From positions 34,916 to 98,915 of the forward strand of contig JBGMRJ010000002.1 in NCBI GenBank assembly GCA_048061315.1: a stretch of 64,000 nt of DNA, read 5' to 3'. The notes beneath the pieces were generated by a model that was not told the origin of the DNA, made no database searches, and worked only from the letters and a program-made list of their open reading frames with translations. Both the position numbers and the translations under genes were made by a program. The stretch's first letter is position 1; the number at the start of each line of letters is the position of its first letter. This DNA comes from CAYQUC01 sp048061315 (lineage in GTDB: Bacteria; Pseudomonadota; Gammaproteobacteria; UBA6429; Thiohalophilaceae). Below are positions 55,081 to 63,809 of this stretch, in pieces.

Positions 55081-56063
55081 TTAGTCACTCCTTTTACGGC
55101 ATCACTATCAGGAGTTTGCCCGAGTATCATCGACATAACGGCCATTCGAATGGCAATGCCATGTGATACTTGTTCTAGAATAACAGTTTGCTTACCATCA
55201 GCAACAGTAGAATCAATTTCGACACCACGGTTAATGGGGCCTGGGTGCAATACAATTGCATCGGGATTTGCTAAGGCTAATTTTTGAGGCGTTAAACCAT
55301 AACATTGAAAATATTCTTCCGGGCTTGGCAAGTAAGCGCCAAGCATTCGTTCGCGTTGCAATCGTAACATCATCACCACATCAACATCTTTTAAACCTTG
55401 TTCCAGGTTATGAACAATATGCACACCGAGTTTTGATACTTGTGGTGGAATTAGTGTGTGGGGGCCGACTACGCGAATTTCCGGCACCCCCAGTATATTG
55501 AGTGCATGAATTTCTGAGCGAGCGACACGTGAATGTAACACGTCGCCTACAATGGCAACCCGTAATTTTGTGAAGTCACCTTTATGCCGTCGAATGGTGA
55601 ACATGTCGAGCATCGCCTGGGTAGGATGGGCATGGCTGCCATCGCCGCCATTTATGATTCCGATATGGGGTGAAACGTGTTTTGCAATAAAGTGCGCTGC
55701 ACCACTGCTGGAATGGCGAACCACAAACATATCACAATGCATGGCTTCGAGATTACTTAGCATGTCCAGCAGGCTTTCACCTTTACTGGTGGATGAGGTA
55801 TTGATATTGATATTTAAAATATCTGCCGATAAGCGTTTTGCCGCTAATTCAAAAGTAGTCCGGGTTCGGGTGCTGGCCTCAAAAAATAAATTCGCAATGG
55901 TTTTACCGCGTAGCAACGGTACTTTTTTAATTTGACGATCACCTACTGTTGCGAAATTTTCAGCGGTATCCATTATATCAATCAGAGTTTGACGGTTTAA
56001 GCCTTCAACCGAAAGAAAGTGACGTAACTTACCATCTTTATTTAATTGCACATCACCTTTCAT
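55077..56063 (-). CDS. pyrB: Aspartate carbamoyltransferase catalytic subunit
   Basis: 328 residues. Carbamoyl-phosphate loop FFEASTRTRTTFELAAKRL; the HPTQAMLD motif; the aspartate-domain MMLRLQRERM; and ILHPGPINRGVEI. First committed step of pyrimidine synthesis. No pyrI is nearby, which fits the PyrB-PyrC' dodecamer type. Overlaps both neighbours by 4 bases. Confidence 0.97.
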   Translation of the reverse strand: MKGDVQLNKDGKLRHFLSVEGLNRQTLIDIMDTAENFATVGDRQIKKVPLLRGKTIANLFFEASTRTRTTFELAAKRLSADILNININTSSTSKGESLLDMLSNLEAMHCDMFVVRHSSSGAAHFIAKHVSPHIGIINGGDGSHAHPTQAMLDMFTIRRHKGDFTKLRVAIVGDVLHSRVARSEIHALNILGVPEIRVVGPHTLIPPQVSKLGVHIVHNLEQGLKDVDVVMMLRLQRERMLGAYLPSPEEYFQCYGLTPQKLALANPDAIVLHPGPINRGVEIDSTVADGKQTVILEQVSHGIAIRMAVMSMILGQTPDSDAVKGVTK

Positions 56064-56566
56064 TTGGTTTCCAATACCTCTAATTTCAATGGCTCGGGGC
56101 CCGTTAGTTTAATATGCTGTTGCGGTTTTAAGTCAACAAACTGCCCGACAATGTCAGCTTGAATCGGTAACTCATGACCCGGTCGATCAATGAGTGTTAC
56201 TAATAATACCGAAGCCGGGCGACCATAATCAAAAATAGCATTAAGTGCTGCCTTAACAGTTCGACCTGTGTGTAATACGTCATCGACCAGGATTATATTT
56301 TGATCATCGACAGTAAAGGGTAAACTCGAAGGTTCAACCTGCGGGTGCATTCCGATACGGGTAAAGTCGTCACGGTAAAAAGAAATATTTAAACTGCCTA
56401 ATGGTTGTTTTAATTTGAGCAATTCATGTAGCCGAGAGGCCACCCAGGCACCACCAGAATGAATGCCAATCATAACGGCATTGCTTATGTTATCGTGTTT
56501 GAGTCGATCATCTAATTTACTTGCCAGTGTTGTTATTAATTGTTGGGCATCAATTTTGTCAGGCAT
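56060..56566 (-). CDS. pyrR: PyrR bifunctional regulator / uracil phosphoribosyltransferase
   Basis: 168 residues. The type I PRTase motif ILVDDVLHTGRTVKAAL and the dimer region RPASVLLVTLIDRPGHELPIQADIVG match PyrR. In Gram-positives PyrR attenuates pyr mRNA; in proteobacteria its regulatory role is less clear. No attenuator hairpin is visible near it, as the genes overlap (8 bases with ruvX). Confidence 0.95.
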   Translation of the reverse strand: MPDKIDAQQLITTLASKLDDRLKHDNISNAVMIGIHSGGAWVASRLHELLKLKQPLGSLNISFYRDDFTRIGMHPQVEPSSLPFTVDDQNIILVDDVLHTGRTVKAALNAIFDYGRPASVLLVTLIDRPGHELPIQADIVGQFVDLKPQQHIKLTGPEPLKLEVLETK

Positions 56567-57041
56567 TATTTTTATCTATCTCCAGTACCGCAATTTCCGG
56601 ATTGTCTAACCAGCTTTGAACGATAATCTGAGCAGCTATGGCATCTTCTGCCAAATCATTTTTAGTGTTCTTCTTTCCGAGTTTCGGGTCGGTTTCAATT
56701 TGTTCTATTATAATGGATTTTGCCGCAAGAGAGCTAAATCGTTCATCAATCCAGATAGTTTTTAAATGGTATCGACCATGAAGCTGGTTACCAAAACGTC
56801 GAGCCCGTTGAGTCATATCTTGTTTACTACCGTCTTCATCCAGTGGTAAACCAACAATGAGTAACGCCGGTTGCCATTCGTTGATGATGGTTGAAATTTT
56901 GTTCCAATCCGGTTTATTTTGAACAGCGGTGATCGTGGTTAAGGCATTGGCATTGCCGGTAACTTCCTGTCCGACTGCGATACCAATTTTATAAGTTCCA
57001 AAATCAAACCCTAGTACGGTTCGAGTTCCCTTAAGCGTCAC
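56559..57041 (-). CDS. ruvX: Holliday-junction resolvase-like protein RuvX (YqgF)
   Basis: 160 residues of the RNase H-like fold: FDFGTYKIGIAVG with the first Asp, LIVGLPLDEDGSKQDMT, WIDERFSSLAAK and the final EDAIAAQIIVQSWL. It is implicated in 16S rRNA 5' processing and called a putative resolvase. Overlaps yqgE by 4 bases and pyrR by 8. Confidence 0.95.
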   Translation of the reverse strand: MTLKGTRTVLGFDFGTYKIGIAVGQEVTGNANALTTITAVQNKPDWNKISTIINEWQPALLIVGLPLDEDGSKQDMTQRARRFGNQLHGRYHLKTIWIDERFSSLAAKSIIIEQIETDPKLGKKNTKNDLAEDAIAAQIIVQSWLDNPEIAVLEIDKNNA

Positions 57042-57607
57042 GCGTGACCAATATCATTAGAAAGATTAATCATATCAAAACCGAGTAGATGTGCGGATGA
57101 AGACCAGCGTTCTGTTACCGGGCTATCAAACAAAATAGTGTTATTCGATGGCCCACTTAACCAGGCATTTTCTGCAATTTCATGTTCGAGTTGACCTTCG
57201 CCCCAGCCAGCATAACCCAGAGCAATAATAAATTTATCCGGTGTGTCACCGTTAATAATGGCATCGAGGATATCCTGAGAGGTCGTTAAACTAACCGTGT
57301 TTGAAACTTTCAGGGTAGACTGCCATTCACCATAGGGCGTGTGTAAAATATAACCGCGATCATTACTAACGGGACCACCATCGTATATTGGTATCCCTTC
57401 ACAGAAGGAATTAACAGACTCTGGAGAATGGCCAATTTGTAATGCAATATCCGATAAGCTGATATCCAATGGTCGGTTAATCATGATACCCATTGCGCCT
57501 TCAGTATTGTGGTCACATAAATAGGTAACTGATCGGAAAAAGTTGGGATCTGCCATGCTGGGCATAGCAATGAGGAGGTTGTCTCTTAAGTTTTGGGTGT
57601 AACCCAT
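57038..57607 (-). CDS. yqgE: UPF0301 protein YqgE/AlgH
   Basis: 189 residues. LRDNLLIAMPSMADPNFFRSVTYLCDHN at the start, GAMGIMINRPL, IYDGGPVSNDRGYILH and ALGYAGWGEGQLEHEI are the family signatures. Named AlgH in Pseudomonas for an alginate effect, but the biochemical role is unknown. It opens the operon yqgE-ruvX-pyrR-pyrB-pyrX-pyrK. Confidence 0.95.
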   Translation of the reverse strand: MGYTQNLRDNLLIAMPSMADPNFFRSVTYLCDHNTEGAMGIMINRPLDISLSDIALQIGHSPESVNSFCEGIPIYDGGPVSNDRGYILHTPYGEWQSTLKVSNTVSLTTSQDILDAIINGDTPDKFIIALGYAGWGEGQLEHEIAENAWLSGPSNNTILFDSPVTERWSSSAHLLGFDMINLSNDIGHA

Positions 57608-57656
57608 AGCACTATTATCGTGTACTTTTTAACTTAGTGCAAGTGAGTGAGCTTGA

Positions 57657-58280
57657 TTAATAGAATTTGGGTTGTTGTTTGTAGTGCCTGAATTGCCACA
57701 TTTGAGCGATGTGTAAAACATCCGTGTCTTTCTGGATATTGACACTTAATGGCGTAAATAACACATGGTGATCCAGAATGTATTTAACAGCCGCCGTGAT
57801 TTTTGGCGAGCCGCTACTGAGAACGATGTCATAGGAATATAACTTACCGGACTTTGTAATCGCAACATCAACCAGGGCATTGCCATTGGGCGTTTGATAA
57901 ATCAAACCTTTCGGGTATTTACTATTACCGTATTCTTCTAATGCGATTTTCCAGGTTTTAATGTAGTCGGAGTATTTAAAATTGGAATCATTATTCTCAG
58001 TGACTAAAGTATGTCGTGTTCCGGGATGAAGCCGATTCATTTGGCGAATTTTTGCATCTAGCTCGCGTAATGCGATTTGGTTTTTTGTTGCAAATTGTTC
58101 AGAAACTCTGGGGTCTTCATCTGCACTCAGATTGCTTCGAAAGGCTGGAAGAATTCTGAGCGTTGCTTCATTTTTGATATTGTGATCATCTTCAGTGCCG
58201 GCAATCATATCAATACTGCAAGCACAGGCTAATTGAGAAAAAATTGAAATAAATACAATTTTATAAAGCCATCGTTCCAT
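57657..58280 (-). CDS. TonB C-terminal-domain protein with lipoprotein-like signal
   Basis: 207 residues. The N-terminal signal contains LACAC at 17-21, so it may be a lipoprotein. A charged middle region leads to a TonB-type domain: YIKTWKIALEEYGNSKYPKG, NALVDVAITKSGKLYSYDIV, LSSGSPKITAAVKYIL. The family is usually anchored in the inner membrane. With the next gene (tonB, 104 bases upstream) it forms a tandem pair. Role is probably accessory in energy transduction; inferred. Confidence 0.8.
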   Translation of the reverse strand: MERWLYKIVFISIFSQLACACSIDMIAGTEDDHNIKNEATLRILPAFRSNLSADEDPRVSEQFATKNQIALRELDAKIRQMNRLHPGTRHTLVTENNDSNFKYSDYIKTWKIALEEYGNSKYPKGLIYQTPNGNALVDVAITKSGKLYSYDIVLSSGSPKITAAVKYILDHHVLFTPLSVNIQKDTDVLHIAQMWQFRHYKQQPKFY

Positions 58281-58384
58281 CAGCCATAATCCCTTTGATA
58301 AATCTACTTGTTGACTATAGCTTTATTTAAATTGTATTTCTAATATATTTCACGATTTGAATATCCAATTTTTTAATAACAATA

Positions 58385-59293
58385 TCAAAAAATTGATTTA
58401 CCCGTTTTAAAGCGCCAGACCCGCACTATGCTGTAAATCGTTGTTTCTTGCAGTATTTCGGGTGGTAGGGGAGCATATGGAGCAGCCAGATACACTATTT
58501 TACTTGCTGCACTGTCTAATATTTTATGACCGGATGATTTTAGAACGATTATATTAAATACTGTGCCATCCGCATTGATTTGAACTTCAAGAGTAACATT
58601 GCCGGTTATTTTATTTTTAACAGCCGCATGCGGATAATTAATATTACCAACCTGAACGACCTTCTCCTGCCAGGCACTGTCATAAAAAGCAGTATTGTGT
58701 TTTTTGGCATTCACACCGGAACGCAGTTGTTCAATTTTGCTGGTATGGCGTTCGATTTGTTTACTAATCTTACTGGTTAGATCTGAAATCTGGCTGCTAT
58801 TAAGTAATTTAATACTGGGTTTATTTTTTTTGGACTCAATGGGTAATGGATCGACAGATTTCTGTTTTTTTAGTTTGCCGCTTTTACTATCAACTGTCAG
58901 CATGTCGAGTTTACGATCAATTTTTTCCTGCTTGGGTGGTGCAAATTCCTGACGGGTATCCGGTGCGACATTATTGTCGTTATTCTGGTTTGGATTACTA
59001 AATGGTGAACTGGGTTGAACCTTCTCTTCTGTGTTACCACCACCGAGTTGATTTTCCTGCGCAAGATAATCAGCATCTTCAGTAGTGTCATCCGATTTAC
59101 TGCTCACTAGCGTTACATCCAGCGTTAATGCTTTATATAAAGTTTCTTCATCGACGGCGTCAAAACTGATTCCTAAAATAATAATCGCGTGAAATGCCAG
59201 GGCGAAAAATATCATCAGGCTAAATCGATCTTTATGATTTATCCGGTTGTAGCGGGGCATTCCCTCAATTATTTTAAGACTTGCGGTCGTCAT
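58385..59293 (-). CDS. tonB: Energy transducer TonB
   Basis: 302 residues. Cytoplasmic start, TM helix at about 25-46 (FFALAFHAIIILGISF), an Asn/Pro/Lys-rich periplasmic linker (residues 70-170), a helical segment, and a C-terminal TonB domain (YPHAAVKNKITGNVTLEVQI, VLKSSGHKILDSAASKIV, PYAPLPPEI). It couples the proton-motive complex to outer-membrane receptors. ExbB/ExbD are not in the window. The start overlaps the end of the Gx transporter gene by 20 bases. Confidence 0.87.
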   Translation of the reverse strand: MTTASLKIIEGMPRYNRINHKDRFSLMIFFALAFHAIIILGISFDAVDEETLYKALTLDVTLVSSKSDDTTEDADYLAQENQLGGGNTEEKVQPSSPFSNPNQNNDNNVAPDTRQEFAPPKQEKIDRKLDMLTVDSKSGKLKKQKSVDPLPIESKKNKPSIKLLNSSQISDLTSKISKQIERHTSKIEQLRSGVNAKKHNTAFYDSAWQEKVVQVGNINYPHAAVKNKITGNVTLEVQINADGTVFNIIVLKSSGHKILDSAASKIVYLAAPYAPLPPEILQETTIYSIVRVWRFKTGKSIF

Positions 59294-59792
59294 TTTTCAT
59301 CATTTCTTGTAGTAACTTTTTACTAATTATACCATTTACAATGCCAACAATAATGGCCATTGTCATCAAAATTGGCAGTAACAGGAATAGGTCGTCATGT
59401 GGAATAAACAGTAAATAGGCTACGTAAAATTGCCCTGTAATGTGTGCTACTGCGGCTAAAACACTGATTCCTATGGGGCTTAGATTAATCGGTAATCGAT
59501 AAACATTAATAACAATTATAGAGGCGAGTGCACCACTAAAACTTAACATAAATGTGGGTGATAAAAAGGTACCAATTAAAATACTACCAATTAGTACGCG
59601 TAATAAGCTCACCCAAACTGCCATATGCCAGCCATAACGAAACAACACAATAATCGTAACGATATTCGCTAGCCCTAATTTTATTCCGGGAATTATACTG
59701 GGTAAGGCACTTTCGAGTACGTGTATTGTAATTGCTAGTGCTGTAAACCAGGCAACGCGATAATCATCACGTGTTGTTTGCAGTTCATTCAT
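59274..59792 (-). CDS. Gx transporter family protein
   Basis: 172 residues with five TM helices. GIKLGLANIVTIIVLFRYG and SFSGALASIIVI are characteristic of the Gx transporter family (PF07456, once labelled heptaprenyl diphosphate synthase component I). It resembles S components of vitamin/ECF-type importers. The substrate is unknown. Its end overlaps tonB by 20 bases and its start lies 9 bases from the end of the lipoprotein gene, so the block is one operon. Confidence 0.87.
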   Translation of the reverse strand: MNELQTTRDDYRVAWFTALAITIHVLESALPSIIPGIKLGLANIVTIIVLFRYGWHMAVWVSLLRVLIGSILIGTFLSPTFMLSFSGALASIIVINVYRLPINLSPIGISVLAAVAHITGQFYVAYLLFIPHDDLFLLLPILMTMAIIVGIVNGIISKKLLQEMMKNDDRKS

Positions 59793-59801
59793 AGGACGGT
59801 T

Positions 59802-61280
59802 TTATCTCATAGGCATTCTACGTTTCGGTTTATTATTGCCATTATTATTAGAACCACCCATACCGCCGGGAGGCTTTGGTATTTGCGGTTGAGACGATCC
59901 TGTATTGCCACCATTACCCGTTGCGCCGTTGCCACTACCATTNNNNNNNNNNNNNNNNNNNNNNNNNNNNNNNNNNNNNNNNNNNNNNNNNNNNNNNNNN
60001 NNNNNNNNNNNNNNNNNNNNNNNNNNNNNNNNNNNNNNNNNNGTCATAGGATTATTCGGACTCTGATTCATCGTTCCATTATTGTTGTTGCCTGATGATC
60101 TCGGTGACTGAATGAAATACATGTCACTATTAAATCGATCATGGATATTTGTAGAATGACCTGAGCCGCGATTGTACATTTGTCGTGATGCGGTGCTACC
60201 GCGTCTTAGATTTGAATCGTTAATAATTTGTTCGACTTCCCATAAACCGACTTGATTTCGTCGAACTTCAATTCGAGCCCAGCGACCTCGGTTTTGTTTT
60301 AATGTAGAGCGGTCACGAACAGATCGAGTTGAAAATTGCACATTGCTAATTCGATAATTATTACGATTACCTTCCTGTATGAAACCTTGTAAAATCATGT
60401 GATTTACCTGATTTCCAAATGCCTTATTTGAATATATTTGTTTAGCATAAAGTTTACCGTTTTTATAATTTGCTTGAACTCGAATCACGTCACCAATGCG
60501 ATAATAATTTGCTTGTTCTGAGTGAATAATAGAGCGCCCAAGTTTTAAAGTGTTAGATTTATTATTGGCGATACGATCAATTAACCATATCGATTTTGAT
60601 TTTGATTTCGTAACACGAGTTGCATGAATAACGCCACGGTGGTCACGTAGTCCACTAACGGCAATCATCTCACCGGTTTTTGGTAATTTTAATTGAGGGT
60701 TATCGAGTTTGATATCCTGACCAATAATTGTAAAACGGCGTTGTTTTATATTGACTGAAGAAACAGGACCAACCACTTCATGACGAATATTTAATTTTTT
60801 AGCATGAGTTTCATCACCAACCCGGTGTGCCAGTATCTCTACGATATCTCCAATTCCAGGATCAATACCGTCATTAACTTTGTTGTCTGTACGAATTTCA
60901 CTGGAATCGACAATCTCGACTTCGATACCATTAACGAAAATACTGCCAAAGCCAGTAACTTCACCAATAATTCCAGTACCACCTAATCCTGAATCTGCAA
61001 TTTGTCCAGTACCACCGAGCCCTGATCCTTTATGTCCGGTACCCCCCATGCCATCACTGCTTTTTTTACCAGTACCACCCAGTCCTGCAAGCTGTTTGCC
61101 AGTGCCACCAACACCAGAATTTGGAACAGGCTTACCCGTTCCGCCGATTCCGGATTCATCATCGCCATTAACAGCGATGTTTCCCGTACCACCAACACCA
61201 TTATGATGCGGTGAACCGCACGATAATAAAAATGTTAAAAAAATTACGACAATGGCACTAGGTGTTCGCATCGTCATCAC
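59802..61280 (-). CDS. DUF5666-type lipoprotein with GGTG repeats (internal gap)
   Basis: The lipobox is FLLSC with Cys21. Residues about 28-105 contain seven G-x-GGTG repeats spaced irregularly (GVGGTG, GIGGTG, GLGGTG, GMGGTG). They are followed by GFGSIFVNGIEVEI, which begins a series of DUF5666 beta domains to about residue 345. A Ser/Asn/Met-rich stretch runs into a 100-N gap, after which a Gly/Asn-rich then Pro/Lys-rich tail ends PKRRMPMR. Anchored at the outer membrane or exported; role unknown. Starts at codons 1, 2 or 4 are all possible. The start overlaps the end of the DUF6502 gene by 23 bases. Confidence 0.8.
   Translation of the reverse strand: MMTMRTPSAIVVIFLTFLLSCGSPHHNGVGGTGNIAVNGDDESGIGGTGKPVPNSGVGGTGKQLAGLGGTGKKSSDGMGGTGHKGSGLGGTGQIADSGLGGTGIIGEVTGFGSIFVNGIEVEIVDSSEIRTDNKVNDGIDPGIGDIVEILAHRVGDETHAKKLNIRHEVVGPVSSVNIKQRRFTIIGQDIKLDNPQLKLPKTGEMIAVSGLRDHRGVIHATRVTKSKSKSIWLIDRIANNKSNTLKLGRSIIHSEQANYYRIGDVIRVQANYKNGKLYAKQIYSNKAFGNQVNHMILQGFIQEGNRNNYRISNVQFSTRSVRDRSTLKQNRGRWARIEVRRNQVGLWEVEQIINDSNLRRGSTASRQMYNRGSGHSTNIHDRFNSDMYFIQSPRSSGNNNNGTMNQSPNNPMXXXXXXXXXXXXXXXXXXXXXXXXXXXXXXXXXXNGSGNGATGNGGNTGSSQPQIPKPPGGMGGSNNNGNNKPKRRMPMR
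59943..60042. other. Assembly gap (100 N)
   Basis: Exactly 100 N in the Gly/Asn-rich 3' part of the lipoprotein gene. Real length unknown. Confidence 0.98.
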
Positions 61281-62103
61281 TCTCCTGTTGTTCTTGAAAC
61301 CAGTACAATCCTAAGCGCATCCGTTGATCGGCATCGGATTTTTGTTTGTCTGCTTTTTGTAATGAAATGGCCTGTTGGTTTAAATCTTGTAATAACTGCA
61401 TACCCTGATGTTCTGCAATATCACGTAATTTTTCTACCGACTCGTTCGTCAAACCGGAAAAAAATACACTTCGTTCCATAAATGGTTTTTTATCTTCGAG
61501 AATATTGTGAGTACAGGCGGCAAGGTGGTCGTGAACATGGCGACCAAGGAAAAAAGCTTTTTCTTCCAGACCTTTTTGCGGCACAAAAGCAGACTGATTA
61601 AGACTTATTGTTTTTGATTCATCAATACTCACAATTTCTAGCCGTATCCACTCATCCAGAATCGCTCTGGGGCGAACATCTTTGCTAACACTAATAACCA
61701 GATCATCAAAACCCGGTAGGGAATCCGTACCACTGCGCGTTAATGGACGTGGTTTGCCTTTTTTATCTTGAAATTCTTCTGAACCCAACCATCTCGCAAC
61801 TAACTCAGAGCCCAGTGATGAGTTATTACTACTGGGTTCATCGTCTGATTTTGATTCAGCACGTAACCGGGCGATATCCTTACGATGAACACCGGTTAAA
61901 ATAAAAGCCCGACTAATAGACGGTTTTTTACCTTTAATAGGTTCATAGTGATCAGCTACTTCAACGTATAATTCTTTAAACATATCACGAAGTTGTGGGT
62001 AAGTGATGCCTTTTTCAATTAATAATTTCACCAATGGACGGCAGAGACGTCGGACTGCCGAAAGCAAAACATTATTGGTTTTTAGGTGCTCTTTATCGTT
62101 CAT
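61258..62103 (-). CDS. DUF6502 family protein (probable DNA-binding regulator)
   Basis: 281 residues, soluble. The N-terminal region VLLSAVRRLCRPLVKLLIEKGITYPQLRDMFK and ISRAFILTGVHRKDIARLRAE look like a winged-helix or helix-turn-helix unit, fitting DUF6502. The rest is helical, with an alpha region near GLEEKAFFLGRHVHDHLAACTHNI. Because it overlaps the following lipoprotein gene by 23 bases, the two are co-translated and probably act together. A regulatory role is inferred from the N-terminal helices. Confidence 0.8.
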   Translation of the reverse strand: MNDKEHLKTNNVLLSAVRRLCRPLVKLLIEKGITYPQLRDMFKELYVEVADHYEPIKGKKPSISRAFILTGVHRKDIARLRAESKSDDEPSSNNSSLGSELVARWLGSEEFQDKKGKPRPLTRSGTDSLPGFDDLVISVSKDVRPRAILDEWIRLEIVSIDESKTISLNQSAFVPQKGLEEKAFFLGRHVHDHLAACTHNILEDKKPFMERSVFFSGLTNESVEKLRDIAEHQGMQLLQDLNQQAISLQKADKQKSDADQRMRLGLYWFQEQQESDDDANT

Positions 62104-62277
62104 TGGTTTTGCGACTATTCTATATATATGTTTATTATGAATTAAATCTTACCATCATATCATGTTACTGACAGCATTTTGTGGGAAAATATCACAATTA
62201 ATTTCATAAATTGTAAAGTATTATCTAACAACAGGCTTTTTTAAAACCGGTATTATCAAACTCAGGATTATAATAAA

Positions 62278-62760
62278 TTGATAGAATTACGAAAAATTGT
62301 TGCAAGTGAAATGCCGGCATTTCGTCAGGCCAATATCGATGCTATGGTGGCTGGATTATCCCATTACCAACGTCGAAATGAGCAAGCAGTAATTCCATTT
62401 TGTGAAACTAAGATTGATATGGAGATCGATGTTGCGACACAGACAGATTTAGAAACAATCCTGAGTATTGTTAAAACGGATACGCAACAAGTCGTTGGTT
62501 CAATCTGGTATCGGCTGCACACAGATGCCGTTTATGACGATTTAGTTTTTATATGCTGGTTAGGTATTTACCCGCAATACCGCCAATCCGGTTTTGCTAA
62601 AGCAGCATTAAAACAACTTGAATTGGATTTAAATAAACAGGGTATTAACCGCATGGCCTTACAAGCATTTGATCACCATTGTGAATCCATGAATTTATAT
62701 AAATCGTGTGGATTTGAACCCAAGCGAACCATTTTGCATAAATATTTTGATCACAAGTAG
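62278..62760 (+). CDS. GNAT family N-acetyltransferase
   Basis: 160 residues from a TTG start with AGGA 9 bases upstream. The acetyl-CoA motif A region is LGIYPQYRQSGFAKAALKQLE (about residues 98-118), followed by MALQAFDHHCESMNLYKSCGFEPKR with the late GNAT motif. The first 30 residues match small-molecule or protein acetyltransferases. Substrate unknown. Appears monocistronic. Confidence 0.85.
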   Translation: MIELRKIVASEMPAFRQANIDAMVAGLSHYQRRNEQAVIPFCETKIDMEIDVATQTDLETILSIVKTDTQQVVGSIWYRLHTDAVYDDLVFICWLGIYPQYRQSGFAKAALKQLELDLNKQGINRMALQAFDHHCESMNLYKSCGFEPKRTILHKYFDHK

Positions 62761-62828
62761 CCAGGTAATTTCAAATCAACTTGAACTTATTATAAATAGT
62801 ACCCTCCAATTAATTTTGGAGCGGTAAA

Positions 62829-63809
62829 ATGCCTGTTAAAAATCCTATACTTATTCCAGGAAAATATAGCCGTTGGCTTATATACAGTTCAGTGCTGGTA
62901 TTAGCACTGATAACACTATCGAATAAATCATTCTCGCTGAGTAGTGATAATGGCTTTGATCTAACCGAGCCTCTGGTTCCACGCGACGAAATTTTTCATG
63001 GTGGCCCACCCCGTGATGGAATCGCGTCAATCGACAATCCAAAATTTGTTCACGCCGTTAGTGCTACGTTTCTAAAAAAAGATGATCGCATTTTAGGTTT
63101 AATATTTAATGGCGTAACCCGCGCCTACCCAATTAAAATTTTAAATTACCACGAAATTGTAAATGACAAAATAAAAGCTCAGTCTATTGTTATTAGCTAT
63201 TGTCCACTCTGTGGTAGTGGCATGGCATTTAATCCCAAACAGTCAAATGGTGATGATCGATTTGGAGTATCCGGCTTATTGTATAACAATGACATGCTGT
63301 TATACGATCGTGCTACTGAATCCTTATGGTCACAAATAATCAGTACCGCAATCAGTGGTAAGCTGAAAGGCCAAAAATTAAATAACATCCCACTCATCAA
63401 TACCAGTTGGTTTCAATGGTTACAACAGCATCCCGATTCAGAAGTGTTATCCACACAAACGGGATATTCGCGTAATTATAATAACCATCCCTATGGCGAT
63501 TACGATACCAATCGTGCAATTTATTTTCCAATTCAAAACAACACCGCCCGGTTTCATCCCAAGCAACGGGTAATCGGGATCACATTAGGCGCAGATGTTA
63601 AAGCATATCCCTTATCAGAATTAGACAAACAAGCTAAAGCCCATTTTACCGATCAGTTTGCCGGGCAAACACTAACGATCGACTACGATGCAAAGAATCA
63701 AAGCGTGACTATATCAAATCATAACGGTATTAATTTGCCAGTTACCAACTTGTTCTGGTTTGCATGGTATGCCTTTCATCCAAATACAAGGGTGTTTATG
63801 GCTAAATAA
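62829..63809 (+). CDS. DUF3179 secreted protein
   Basis: 326 residues, with an N-terminal signal/anchor at about 14-36 and GGAG ahead of the ATG. DUF3179 features: GGPPRDGIASIDNPKFV, AYPIKILNYHEIVND, ISYCPLCGSGMAF with a CxxC, and LWSQIISTAISG; the second half repeats the pattern (GADVKAYPLSEL, LTIDYD). The CPLC pair and conserved His suggest metal or redox chemistry in the periplasm, but no function is established. The 191 bases after it to the window end show nothing. Confidence 0.87.
   Translation: MPVKNPILIPGKYSRWLIYSSVLVLALITLSNKSFSLSSDNGFDLTEPLVPRDEIFHGGPPRDGIASIDNPKFVHAVSATFLKKDDRILGLIFNGVTRAYPIKILNYHEIVNDKIKAQSIVISYCPLCGSGMAFNPKQSNGDDRFGVSGLLYNNDMLLYDRATESLWSQIISTAISGKLKGQKLNNIPLINTSWFQWLQQHPDSEVLSTQTGYSRNYNNHPYGDYDTNRAIYFPIQNNTARFHPKQRVIGITLGADVKAYPLSELDKQAKAHFTDQFAGQTLTIDYDAKNQSVTISNHNGINLPVTNLFWFAWYAFHPNTRVFMAK

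Noticed and set aside
60980..61220. CRISPR-like array suggested by repeated short motifs
   Set aside because: The repeats are in-frame GGTG codons in the lipoprotein gene, too short and unevenly spaced for CRISPR.
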